Shown here: piece after piece, positions 1 to 5,124 of the stretch
How the letters are laid out: each line of letters starts with the position of its first letter
Numbering within the stretch: position 1 is the stretch's first letter
Program-made: the position numbers and the translations under genes
Assembly (NCBI GenBank): GCA_022712835.1
Contig: JAFLJU010000490.1
Coordinates: forward strand, 1-5,124
From: Desulfobacteraceae bacterium
Lineage (GTDB): Bacteria > Desulfobacterota > Desulfobacteria > Desulfobacterales > Desulfobacteraceae
Length of the DNA: 5,124 bases
Reading direction: 5' to 3'
The notes under the pieces: model-generated
Told to the model about the DNA's origin: nothing
Databases searched by the model: none
What the model saw: only the letters and a program-made list of their open reading frames with translations

Positions 1-345
1 GTTTATAACTCTGGGCCCCAGAATGGCAAATTTATTCTGAATCTGGGAGAAGATGCCTTACATGCCATGACCATTTTACGTAAGTTTCTCTATGACAAGG
101 TCTATCGATCCCCCGCCGTCCATAATGAATTTTTAAAGGTCAAAAAAATTATCCGGGGACTTTATCAGTATTTTATTGAACACCCGGATGGGATGCAAAA
201 GGAATTAGAAAAAATGGAAATGGCTCCCTGGGACTCAACCCGAAATGCTCTGAAACGATCAGTTTGTGACCTGATTGCCAGCATGACAGATCGGTATGCT
301 CTGGATTTGTATACCAAAATATTTTTCCCCACCCCCCTGGTTTAG
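1..345 (+). CDS. dgt: dGTP triphosphohydrolase-family protein, C-terminal part (5' end outside window)
   Basis: The reading frame is open from the first base to a TAG at 343-345, giving 114 residues of a gene that begins upstream. The internal ATG at 67 is not a credible start because the same frame continues unbroken through it. The visible part matches the C-terminal helical region of Dgt-like HD hydrolases: an FLYDKVYR-type segment near residues 29-36 and the family signature VCDLIASMTDRYAL at residues 88-101 (family form: vaDyIAgMTDryAl). Members of this family are cytosolic metal-dependent enzymes that cleave dGTP, or dNTPs more broadly, to deoxynucleoside and triphosphate, limiting the dNTP pool. 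The HD metal-binding residues lie in the missing N-terminal half, so catalytic competence cannot be judged here. The next gene starts 2 bp after the stop, which suggests an operon. A related non-dGTP-specific HD hydrolase is possible. Confidence 0.85.
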   Translation, partial: VYNSGPQNGKFILNLGEDALHAMTILRKFLYDKVYRSPAVHNEFLKVKKIIRGLYQYFIEHPDGMQKELEKMEMAPWDSTRNALKRSVCDLIASMTDRYALDLYTKIFFPTPLV

Positions 346-347
346 CC

Positions 348-929
348 ATGAACCCTATCGCCTTGGAAACCAGCCCCATGAAACAAAAACAATTCCATCT
401 GGTTTCCGATATTTATGCCAATATGGACGAAGTTTGGGATAAAACAGCCGCCCAATACGGTTTCTTCTGTGAGGGATGTGAAGACAACTGTTGCACCTCA
501 TTGTTTTTCCACCACACCTTTATTGAAAAAGCCTACCTGGTTCACGGGTTTAACCAACTGGCAACGGATATCAAAAGAAAAGCCCTTTCAAGGGCTGGGA
601 GCTATTACCAGAAAACCTTTCCAGATGAAAAGATGCCGACATCCCTGAAGCTTATCTGCCCCCTCAACCAGGAAGGCCGCTGCATGGTCTACCAACATCG
701 GCCCATGATATGCAGGCTCCATGGGATTCCCCACGAACTTCACAGGCCTGGGGCCGAGGCCTTTAAAGGGCCAGGATGTTCTGCCGGCCCCTTTGAGAAA
801 CACCTCTATATCCCCTTTGACCGGACCCCCTTTTACAAAGAAATGGCCCGGGCTGAAATGGAGTTTCGAAAAAAGACCGGAAAGGCGGGAAAAATCAAAG
901 AGACCGTGGCTCAGATGCTTCTCTTTTAA
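348..929 (+). CDS. YkgJ-family cysteine-cluster protein (putative Zn/Fe-chelating)
   Basis: This is a 193-residue protein with eight cysteines arranged as in the YkgJ / CxxCxxCC family (putative zinc- or iron-chelating domain). C41, C44, C48 and C49 form CEGCEDNCC, followed by C104 (ICPL), C112 (GRCMVYQHRP), C122 (MICRLHG) and C144 (GPGCSAG). The 'Gr C xvY..RP..CR.hg' segment at residues 110-126 is the second family hallmark. The biochemical role of the family is not settled; metal binding is inferred from the cysteines. No signal peptide or membrane segment is visible, so it is probably cytosolic. The start is uncertain. ATG 348 lies 2 bp after the dgt-like stop and fits translational coupling, but has no Shine-Dalgarno sequence. 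The in-frame ATG at 378 is preceded by a weak GGAAA about 9 bases upstream and would remove ten poorly characterised residues. The last 35 bases overlap the 3' end of the convergent phosphatase gene. Confidence 0.85.
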   Translation: MNPIALETSPMKQKQFHLVSDIYANMDEVWDKTAAQYGFFCEGCEDNCCTSLFFHHTFIEKAYLVHGFNQLATDIKRKALSRAGSYYQKTFPDEKMPTSLKLICPLNQEGRCMVYQHRPMICRLHGIPHELHRPGAEAFKGPGCSAGPFEKHLYIPFDRTPFYKEMARAEMEFRKKTGKAGKIKETVAQMLLF

Positions 930-2241
930 AACAAACCAGGGTCAAATCATCGCTTTGCCCCCGCCCCTTTGAAAACCGGTCCACAGAATCAACGATCTTG
1001 CGGACAACCAGGCCAGAATCTGCCGAACAAGTGGCAAGAACCTGCTCCAAACGGTGGATACCATACAATTGCTGATCCTGATTTTTTGCTTCAATGATGC
1101 CATCGGTATAAATGAGAACCAGCCCATTCTTTCTCAACACAAACTCATCCTGCCCATACTGGGCATCGGGTAAAATCCCCAGGGGAGGCCCCTTGGCCTG
1201 CTGGCTGCCAAGCAGTTGAATGCCTTGGTCATCCACATAAACAGGTGAACTGTGGCCGGCATTGGAAAAACAGATCTGCCCTGTTTTAACGTCCAGCAGA
1301 ATATAGATAAGAGTGACAAACATTCCCTGTTTTGCCCGGGAACAAAGTTGTCTGTTAATCATCGAAAAAAGCTGACTCGGATCCGTGTAAAGGGAAGAAT
1401 AATATTGGAGGTCTGAGCTGAGCCTTGCCATAAAAAGAGAAGCGGCAATCCCCTTACCCGATACATCCCCAATGGCTACCCCCAATTTACCTTCCGGCAA
1501 TTTGAAGAAATGGTAAAAATCCCCCCCCACTTCAAGGGCAGGCCGATTCATGGCTGCAAAAGAATACCCGTCTATTCTCGGCACCCGGGCCGGCAAAAAA
1601 CTTTCCTGAACCGCCCTTGCCAGCTTAAGATCCCTATCCAGGGCTTTTTGACGCAGGTGATGCAATTCATCTAATTTAATATAAAGCTGTGCGCTCTCAA
1701 TGGCCAGGGCCATATGGCTTGCGGCAATCTGAACAATCTCAATGGATTCCCGGTTAAAATGGCAGGCATCAGGATGCATCAGGGTCACAATTCCAAACAG
1801 GGAGTCCTGCTTCATGATGGGCACCGCCAAGGCAGATCTGACCCTATAAGGCTCTTCGGGCAGAGACAGCCATCTGGTATCTTTTTGAGTATCTGTGATT
1901 AACCCGACCTTCCCGTGAATACGCACCCACCCGGCAAGCCCCTTGTCCAAAACAGACCCCAGGATTTCAGACCGCCGCCCCGGGCTGACATCCCCCCGGG
2001 TAAGAAGACTGTCCGTCACCATCCCTTCCGGGTTTAATAAAAAGAGACTGCCCATTTTAGCCCCGGACAACCGGGCCGTCACCTCCAGGGTTTTTTGCAT
2101 GGAAACCTTGAGCATTTTTTGTTCAGCCGCAGAACCCGCCATTTCGATCAACAACTCAAACAGTTTTCCCTGGGCTTTACAGGCGGTGTTTTCCTGCTTT
2201 AACAACCGGTTTTCTTTTTTCAGAGCCTCTAATAAATCCAT
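895..2241 (-). CDS. GAF domain + SpoIIE/RsbU-type PP2C serine phosphatase
   Basis: This is a 448-residue protein. Residues 1-22 form a Leu/Lys/Glu-rich short coiled coil. Residues about 40-185 are a GAF sensory domain (SGAKMGSLFLL, GLAGWV near 101-106, RSALAVPI near 135-142). Residues about 186-215 are a charged linker helix running into QESFLP, the usual lead-in of RsbU-type phosphatases. Residues 216-440 are the SpoIIE/PP2C domain: VGGDFYH with D241, GDVSGKG at 258-264 with D259, SNAGH at 326-330, YTDGIIEA with D380, and GQSDDLTL with D431/D432. All expected metal-binding aspartates are present, so it looks active. Such enzymes dephosphorylate serine on STAS anti-anti-sigma proteins in partner-switching pathways, with the GAF domain tuning activity. 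That substrate is inferred, since no STAS or anti-sigma kinase gene is in the window. It is soluble, with no membrane segment. The ATG at 2241 is supported by AGGTGG 4 bases upstream. An 8-base G run encodes the VGGD motif. Confidence 0.93.
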   Translation of the reverse strand: MDLLEALKKENRLLKQENTACKAQGKLFELLIEMAGSAAEQKMLKVSMQKTLEVTARLSGAKMGSLFLLNPEGMVTDSLLTRGDVSPGRRSEILGSVLDKGLAGWVRIHGKVGLITDTQKDTRWLSLPEEPYRVRSALAVPIMKQDSLFGIVTLMHPDACHFNRESIEIVQIAASHMALAIESAQLYIKLDELHHLRQKALDRDLKLARAVQESFLPARVPRIDGYSFAAMNRPALEVGGDFYHFFKLPEGKLGVAIGDVSGKGIAASLFMARLSSDLQYYSSLYTDPSQLFSMINRQLCSRAKQGMFVTLIYILLDVKTGQICFSNAGHSSPVYVDDQGIQLLGSQQAKGPPLGILPDAQYGQDEFVLRKNGLVLIYTDGIIEAKNQDQQLYGIHRLEQVLATCSADSGLVVRKIVDSVDRFSKGRGQSDDLTLVCFKREASEPRSL

Positions 2242-2245
2242 AGCA

Positions 2246-2251
2246 CCACCT
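2246..2251 (-). promoter_or_regulatory. Ribosome binding site of the GAF-SpoIIE phosphatase gene
   Basis: On the minus strand AGGTGG sits 4 bases before the ATG at 2241. It is a strong Shine-Dalgarno match and fixes this start codon. Confidence 0.7.
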
Positions 2252-2277
2252 AACTTAAATATCCATTTTTAATCTCG

Positions 2278-2306
2278 ACTATCCCCTATTCCAAACAGCT
2301 TCACAA
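2278..2306 (-). promoter_or_regulatory. Weak candidate sigma-70 promoter for the phosphatase gene
   Basis: On the minus strand TTGTGA (2306-2301) and GATAGT (2283-2278) are separated by 17 bases. Each hexamer matches 4 of 6 consensus positions. Transcription would begin near 2271, leaving a leader of about 30 bases before the ATG. The spacing is ideal but the hexamers are mediocre, and in AT-rich DNA such matches arise by chance. The -35 hexamer is also one of four TCACAA/TTGTGA copies in this intergenic region. Confidence 0.2.
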
Positions 2307-2377
2307 TCTTTTTGTTGAATCAAGCACGAAGAATAAATGAACCCCAGCCAAGAAAAAGGACTCTCCTGTAAAATCAA

Positions 2378-2406
2378 TTGAATTTTTACCCATATTCTTA
2401 TACAAT
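2378..2406 (+). promoter_or_regulatory. Candidate sigma-70 promoter for pta
   Basis: TTGAAT (2378-2383, 4 of 6 to consensus) and TACAAT (2401-2406, 5 of 6) are separated by exactly 17 bases in the divergent intergenic region. Transcription would start near 2413, giving a leader of about 114 bases to the pta ATG at 2527. That leader contains the 14-bp tandem duplication. This is the best promoter-like match I found upstream of pta. Confidence 0.45.
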
Positions 2407-2467
2407 TACCATGGAATAAGCGTATTATCGGTCTAATGTTCCGAAAAAACCCCTCATCCATATCAAT

Positions 2468-2496
2468 ATAGATAATCACAAATAGATAATCACAAA
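2468..2496 (+). repeat. 14-bp perfect tandem duplication in the pta leader
   Basis: The unit ATAGATAATCACAA occurs at 2468-2481 and again at 2482-2495, with the next base A also matching. It ends 31 bases before the pta start codon. Each copy contains TCACAA, which is complementary to TTGTGA at 2507-2512 just before the Shine-Dalgarno sequence. Either copy could therefore form a 6-bp stem with that arm; the nearer copy would leave an 11-base loop (2496-2506). The duplication is certain from the sequence. A regulatory role is only a possibility. Confidence 0.9.
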
Positions 2497-2514
2497 AATA
2501 CCGAAATTGTGACT

Positions 2515-2518
2515 GGAG
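2515..2518 (+). promoter_or_regulatory. Ribosome binding site of pta
   Basis: GGAG lies 8 bases before the ATG at 2527. This supports that ATG over the in-frame GTG at 2509, which lies upstream of the GGAG and has no Shine-Dalgarno sequence of its own. Confidence 0.7.
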
Positions 2519-2526
2519 AAAAACAG

Positions 2527-4632
2527 ATGTCAAATGGCCTTTACATAACAGCCACTGAATCCGGAAGCGGAAAATCGGCCATTGCATTGGGTGTAATGGA
2601 GATGCTTTTCAGAAAACTGGATTGCGTGGGTTTTTTCAGACCCATCATCAACCCCGATGCCCAAACCCCTAAGGACCCGGATATTCTGCTGATGGCAACC
2701 CAGTTCAACCTGAACCTGCCCTATGAAAAAATGTATGGGATCACCCAGGCAGAAGCGGAGCGGTTAATGGCCCTTGGGAAAAAAGGGGAAATCATTGAAA
2801 AAATCATTGAAAAATACACCGAGGCACAGCGGTATTGCAATTTTATCCTCTGCGAAGGAACTGACTTTGTTTCCTCCACGGCCAGCATTGAAATTGACAT
2901 CAATGCCAGTATTATCAAAAACCTTTCCTGCCCGGTATTACTGGTGGCAAATGCCTATCAAAAGCCCCTGGAGGATGTATCCAAACTCATCAGCATGACC
3001 CTGGAATCCCTGGTTGAAAAAGGATGCAAGATTGTCGGCACCATCATCAATCGGGTCACCGCATCAACAGAAGATGATATCATCCATCGCATCAAAGCGG
3101 CCGGCCTTGTACGGGACCAATTGATATACGCCATACCCGATGAAGCGGTCCTTGCCAAACCCACCCTGGCCGAAGTGGCCAAAACCCTGAATGCCAATAT
3201 TTTATGCGGCAAAAAACAGATGTACCGCCATGCCAGAAGCTTTACCGTGGCTGCCATGCAACTGAGGAATCTGCTGCCCCGGATCACCCACGGGACATTA
3301 ATCATTACCCCGGGAGACCGAGCAGACATCATTGTTGCCTGCCTGGCCACCCTGTCTTCGACTTCCATTGAAAAAATCTCGGGGATTATTCTCACCGGAG
3401 GGCTTCTGCCAGAAAAACCCATCTGGGAACTCATTCAGGGATTCTCAGGAATGGTACCCGTCCTCAGTGTGGACACAGACACCTTCCAAACAACGGTTCA
3501 GGTTGAAAAAATTCAATCTGACATTGCCCCCTTTGATGACCGAAAGATCACCCGTGCCCTGGCTTTATTTGAACAGCACATTGATATAAAACGACTGGGA
3601 GAAAAGGTCATCACCACCAAGAGCACCATTGTAACGCCAAAAATGTTTGAATTTAAAGTGATTCAACGGGCACGCGCCCATAAAAAAAGAATCGTACTGC
3701 CAGAAGGATCGGAAGATCGAATTCTTCTGGCAGCAGAAGCACTTCTTCACCGAGGAATAGTGGATATCACCCTTTTAGGAAATGAACAAAAAATCCGCCA
3801 AAAAATTTCCAAAATGGGTTTGCGCATAGGGGAAATAGCGATCATAGAGCCGTTAAGCTCCCCCAACCTGGATCTTTATACCAATACCTATTATGAGTTA
3901 AGAAAGCACAAAGGGATCACGAGGGAACACGCCCGGGATCTTATCTGTGATGTCAACTTTTTCGGCACCATGATGGTGCACCTGGGACATGTGGATGGAA
4001 TGGTTTCAGGTGCGGTTCACAGCACCGCCGCCACCATCAAGCCGGCCTTTGAAATCATACGGGCCAAAGAAAAAGACACCCCGGTTTCCAGCCTGTTTTT
4101 CATGTGTCTGTGGGACCGGGTGCTCGCCTATGGCGATTGCGCCATAAATCCGGATCCCAATGCCAGGGAACTTTCTGAAATTGCCATCACCTCGGCCGAG
4201 ACAGCCCAGATGTTCGGCCTTTCCCCCCGCATCGCCATGCTGTCCTATTCCACCGGATCCTCGGGAAAGGGAAAGGATGTGGACAAAGTGCGTGAGGCCA
4301 CAAAAATGGTCAGAAAAAAACGACCCAATCTGCTGGTGGAAGGCCCCATCCAGTATGATGCAGCCATTGAGCCCAATGTGGCCAAAACAAAACTTCCGAA
4401 CAGCCCGGTGGCAGGAAAGGCAACTGTCTTTATCTTCCCGGATCTCAACACGGGCAACAACACTTATAAGGCGGTTCAGAGGTCCTCGGGCGCCGTTGCC
4501 ATCGGCCCCATAATTCAAGGATTGAACAAACCGGTCAATGACTTAAGCCGGGGGTGCCTGGTTACCGACATCGTCAACACGGTTGCCATCACAGCGGTTC
4601 AGGCCCAGGGATTAGAAATAACAAAAAAGTAA
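2527..4632 (+). CDS. pta: Phosphate acetyltransferase, long three-domain form
   Basis: This is a 701-residue protein, close to the 714 residues of E. coli Pta. It interconverts acetyl-CoA plus phosphate and acetyl phosphate plus CoA in the cytosol. Residues 1 to about 215 form a dethiobiotin-synthetase-like P-loop domain with ATESGSGKS at 9-17. Residues about 215-330 are a DRTGG domain (PGDRADIIVA at 262-271, ILTGG at 288-292). Residues about 373-697 are the catalytic PTA/PTB domain: RIVLPEGSEDR at 388-398, DGMVSGAVHST at 490-500, YGDCAINPDPN at 535-545, MLSYSTGSSG at 571-580, EGPIQYDAA at 605-613, and PVNDLSRGCLVTDIV at 669-683. S674, R675 and D681 align in order and spacing with the catalytic Ser309, Arg310 and Asp316 of the Methanosarcina thermophila enzyme. 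The start is ATG 2527, with GGAG 8 bases upstream. No acetate kinase gene (ackA) is adjacent in the window. The VOC gene region converges 16 bases after its stop. Confidence 0.97.
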   Translation: MSNGLYITATESGSGKSAIALGVMEMLFRKLDCVGFFRPIINPDAQTPKDPDILLMATQFNLNLPYEKMYGITQAEAERLMALGKKGEIIEKIIEKYTEAQRYCNFILCEGTDFVSSTASIEIDINASIIKNLSCPVLLVANAYQKPLEDVSKLISMTLESLVEKGCKIVGTIINRVTASTEDDIIHRIKAAGLVRDQLIYAIPDEAVLAKPTLAEVAKTLNANILCGKKQMYRHARSFTVAAMQLRNLLPRITHGTLIITPGDRADIIVACLATLSSTSIEKISGIILTGGLLPEKPIWELIQGFSGMVPVLSVDTDTFQTTVQVEKIQSDIAPFDDRKITRALALFEQHIDIKRLGEKVITTKSTIVTPKMFEFKVIQRARAHKKRIVLPEGSEDRILLAAEALLHRGIVDITLLGNEQKIRQKISKMGLRIGEIAIIEPLSSPNLDLYTNTYYELRKHKGITREHARDLICDVNFFGTMMVHLGHVDGMVSGAVHSTAATIKPAFEIIRAKEKDTPVSSLFFMCLWDRVLAYGDCAINPDPNARELSEIAITSAETAQMFGLSPRIAMLSYSTGSSGKGKDVDKVREATKMVRKKRPNLLVEGPIQYDAAIEPNVAKTKLPNSPVAGKATVFIFPDLNTGNNTYKAVQRSSGAVAIGPIIQGLNKPVNDLSRGCLVTDIVNTVAITAVQAQGLEITKK
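2791..2814 (+). repeat. 12-bp perfect tandem repeat inside pta
   Basis: ATCATTGAAAAA is present twice in a row, at 2791-2802 and 2803-2814. It encodes the repeated helix segment IIEKIIEK at residues 89-96 of Pta. The unit is in frame, so gain or loss of one copy would add or remove four residues without disrupting the protein. Confidence 0.85.
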
Positions 4633-4638
4633 CCCTTT

Positions 4639-4656
4639 TCTCCTGATATCAAGAGA
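4639..4656. repeat. 18-bp near-palindrome between convergent genes
   Basis: TCTC-C-TGATATCA-A-GAGA is an inverted repeat centred between 4647 and 4648, with one C/A mismatch per arm. It lies 7 bases after the pta stop. No loop of reasonable size and no T-run follows on the plus strand, so it is not a standard intrinsic terminator. It could bind a dimeric protein or be chance. No other terminator is apparent between the convergent genes. Confidence 0.4.
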
Positions 4657-4717
4657 TAGCACCCAGCTTGTCCTTGTCCTTGTTGATAGCAATGTCGACA
4701 ATCACCCGGATAGACAT
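4649..4717 (-). CDS. Possible 22-residue small ORF or N-terminal gene remnant
   Basis: An ATG at 4717, 4 bases after the stop of the VOC gene, opens a 22-codon frame ending in TGA at 4649-4651. The peptide begins MSIRVIVDIAI and continues with a Lys/Asp repeat (KDKDK). The start resembles the first beta-strand of small alpha/beta-barrel proteins such as antibiotic-biosynthesis-monooxygenase-like proteins, but this is too short to assign. Only a weak GAG lies about 12 bases upstream, overlapping the last codons of the VOC gene. It may be a translated small protein, a truncated gene left by deletion next to pta, or chance. The frame position right after the VOC stop is the main reason to list it. 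Confidence 0.25.
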   Translation of the reverse strand: MSIRVIVDIAINKDKDKLGAIS

Positions 4718-4721
4718 CTTT

Positions 4722-5099
4722 TTATTTCTCAGTCTGCTTATGGAACTGCCAAATTTCTAATCGGTGTCCTTCAGGATCAAAAAGGTAAAAGACTCTTGCA
4801 TCCCAAGGATGAGATTTGATTTTTGTTGGTTCAAGTTTCTTTTTCATAACCTCTTCCCATACAGCATCAATATCTTCAACCTGCAAAGCGATGGTAATCC
4901 CTTTTTTTGATGGACTTTTTATGGTAGACCACTGCTCATTTGCAATACTAAGCCTTGAATTTTCAGTCAAACAAAATTCAACAAACCAATCGTTCATAAA
5001 ATTCACGGGCAAAGATAAGTCACGATAAAACTTGACCGTTTTTTCCCACTCTTTGCAATATAGAATCATATTGGTAGTTAAATTACGCCAATTATTCAT
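4722..5099 (-). CDS. VOC (glyoxalase/bleomycin-resistance fold) family protein
   Basis: This is a protein of 125 residues from the ATG at 5099. An in-frame ATG at 5123 would add eight Lys-rich residues. I prefer 5099 because the VOC fold begins at once (NMILYCKEWEKTVKFYRDL, residues 10-28) and AAAGGGA lies 9 bases upstream, but the region before 5123 is outside the window. Two beta-alpha-beta-beta-beta units are recognisable: the first at about 8-55 (FYRDL, WFVEFCL), the second at about 67-120 (ITIALQVEDIDAVWEEV, then FDPEGHRLEIWQF). The family includes metal-dependent lyases, dioxygenases and antibiotic-binding proteins. E115 in RLEIW is at the usual C-terminal metal-ligand position, but the customary histidines at the start of each unit are not evident, so enzyme activity cannot be assumed and the substrate is unknown. 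Its GC content is about 37%, well below the roughly 50% or more of pta, suggesting separate origin. Confidence 0.85.
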   Translation of the reverse strand: MNNWRNLTTNMILYCKEWEKTVKFYRDLSLPVNFMNDWFVEFCLTENSRLSIANEQWSTIKSPSKKGITIALQVEDIDAVWEEVMKKKLEPTKIKSHPWDARVFYLFDPEGHRLEIWQFHKQTEK

Positions 5100-5124
5100 T
5101 TTTATTTTTCCCTTTACTGACATC

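Noticed and set aside
1943..2272. 109-codon plus-strand ORF opposite the phosphatase N-terminus
   Set aside because: It is antisense to the GAF domain coding sequence and its product is of low plausibility.
2476..2512. CRP/FNR-type operator made of TCACA and TGTGA half-sites
   Set aside because: The half-sites are in the order TCACA...TGTGA with long spacing, not the TGTGA-N6-TCACA arrangement, so a standard CRP dimer site is not present.
2279..2587. 102-codon minus-strand ORF across the divergent intergenic region and pta start
   Set aside because: It begins inside pta on the antisense strand, has no ribosome site, shows no recognisable domain and covers the promoter region of pta. It is probably chance openness.
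2958..3434. 158-codon minus-strand ORF opposite the middle of pta
   Set aside because: It is antisense to the conserved DRTGG region, with no ribosome site and no domain-like sequence.
4006..4518. 170-codon minus-strand ORF opposite the Pta catalytic domain
   Set aside because: The plus-strand frame is unmistakable Pta. The antisense product is Gly/His/Arg-rich with no known domain, typical of a mirror frame of a GC-rich coding region.
4633..4721. Intrinsic terminator between pta and the convergent VOC gene
   Set aside because: The only inverted repeat (4639-4656) has no proper loop, has a mismatch and lacks a following T-run on the plus strand.
1..5124. CRISPR array, tRNA/rRNA gene, insertion sequence or phage gene
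   Set aside because: Reading both strands showed no spaced repeats, no RNA-gene signatures, and no transposase or integrase motifs.

Overview
The window is about 5.1 kb of bacterial chromosome with five recognisable genes and one doubtful small ORF. The protein sequences point to a Gram-negative anaerobe or facultative bacterium. The long three-domain phosphate acetyltransferase, the orphan GAF-SpoIIE phosphatase and the cysteine-cluster protein are a mix I associate with Desulfobacterota (sulfate-reducer-like) genomes. That assignment is inference from gene style and roughly 50% GC in the main genes; no rRNA or other diagnostic marker is present.

Layout. (1) Bases 1-345 (+) hold the C-terminal part of a dGTP triphosphohydrolase-family protein whose HD catalytic half lies upstream of the window. 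(2) Two bases later a YkgJ-type cysteine-cluster protein (348-929, +) follows and looks co-transcribed. (3) A GAF plus SpoIIE/RsbU-type PP2C phosphatase (895-2241, -) converges on it, and the two 3' ends overlap by 35 bp. (4) A 285-bp AT-rich divergent intergenic region (2242-2526) carries a good sigma-70-like promoter for the rightward gene, a weaker candidate for the leftward gene, a 14-bp tandem duplication and four copies of a TCACAA/TTGTGA hexamer. (5) Full-length phosphate acetyltransferase (2527-4632, +) stands alone, with no acetate kinase gene beside it in the window. (6) Convergent to it are a VOC/glyoxalase-fold protein (4722-5099, -) that is markedly AT-rich and, 4 bp after its stop, a 22-codon ORF (4649-4717, -) that may be a gene remnant.

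Functionally the genes are loosely connected: nucleotide-pool control (dGTPase), a putative metal-chelating protein, a signalling phosphatase that probably acts on an anti-sigma-antagonist-type partner encoded elsewhere, and acetyl-CoA/acetyl-phosphate metabolism (Pta). I see no defence island, mobile element, CRISPR array, RNA gene or other clear undescribed system. The points most worth a second look are the repeat structure ahead of pta, the G8 tract in the phosphatase active site, the convergent gene overlap, and the compositionally distinct VOC gene with its adjacent small ORF.
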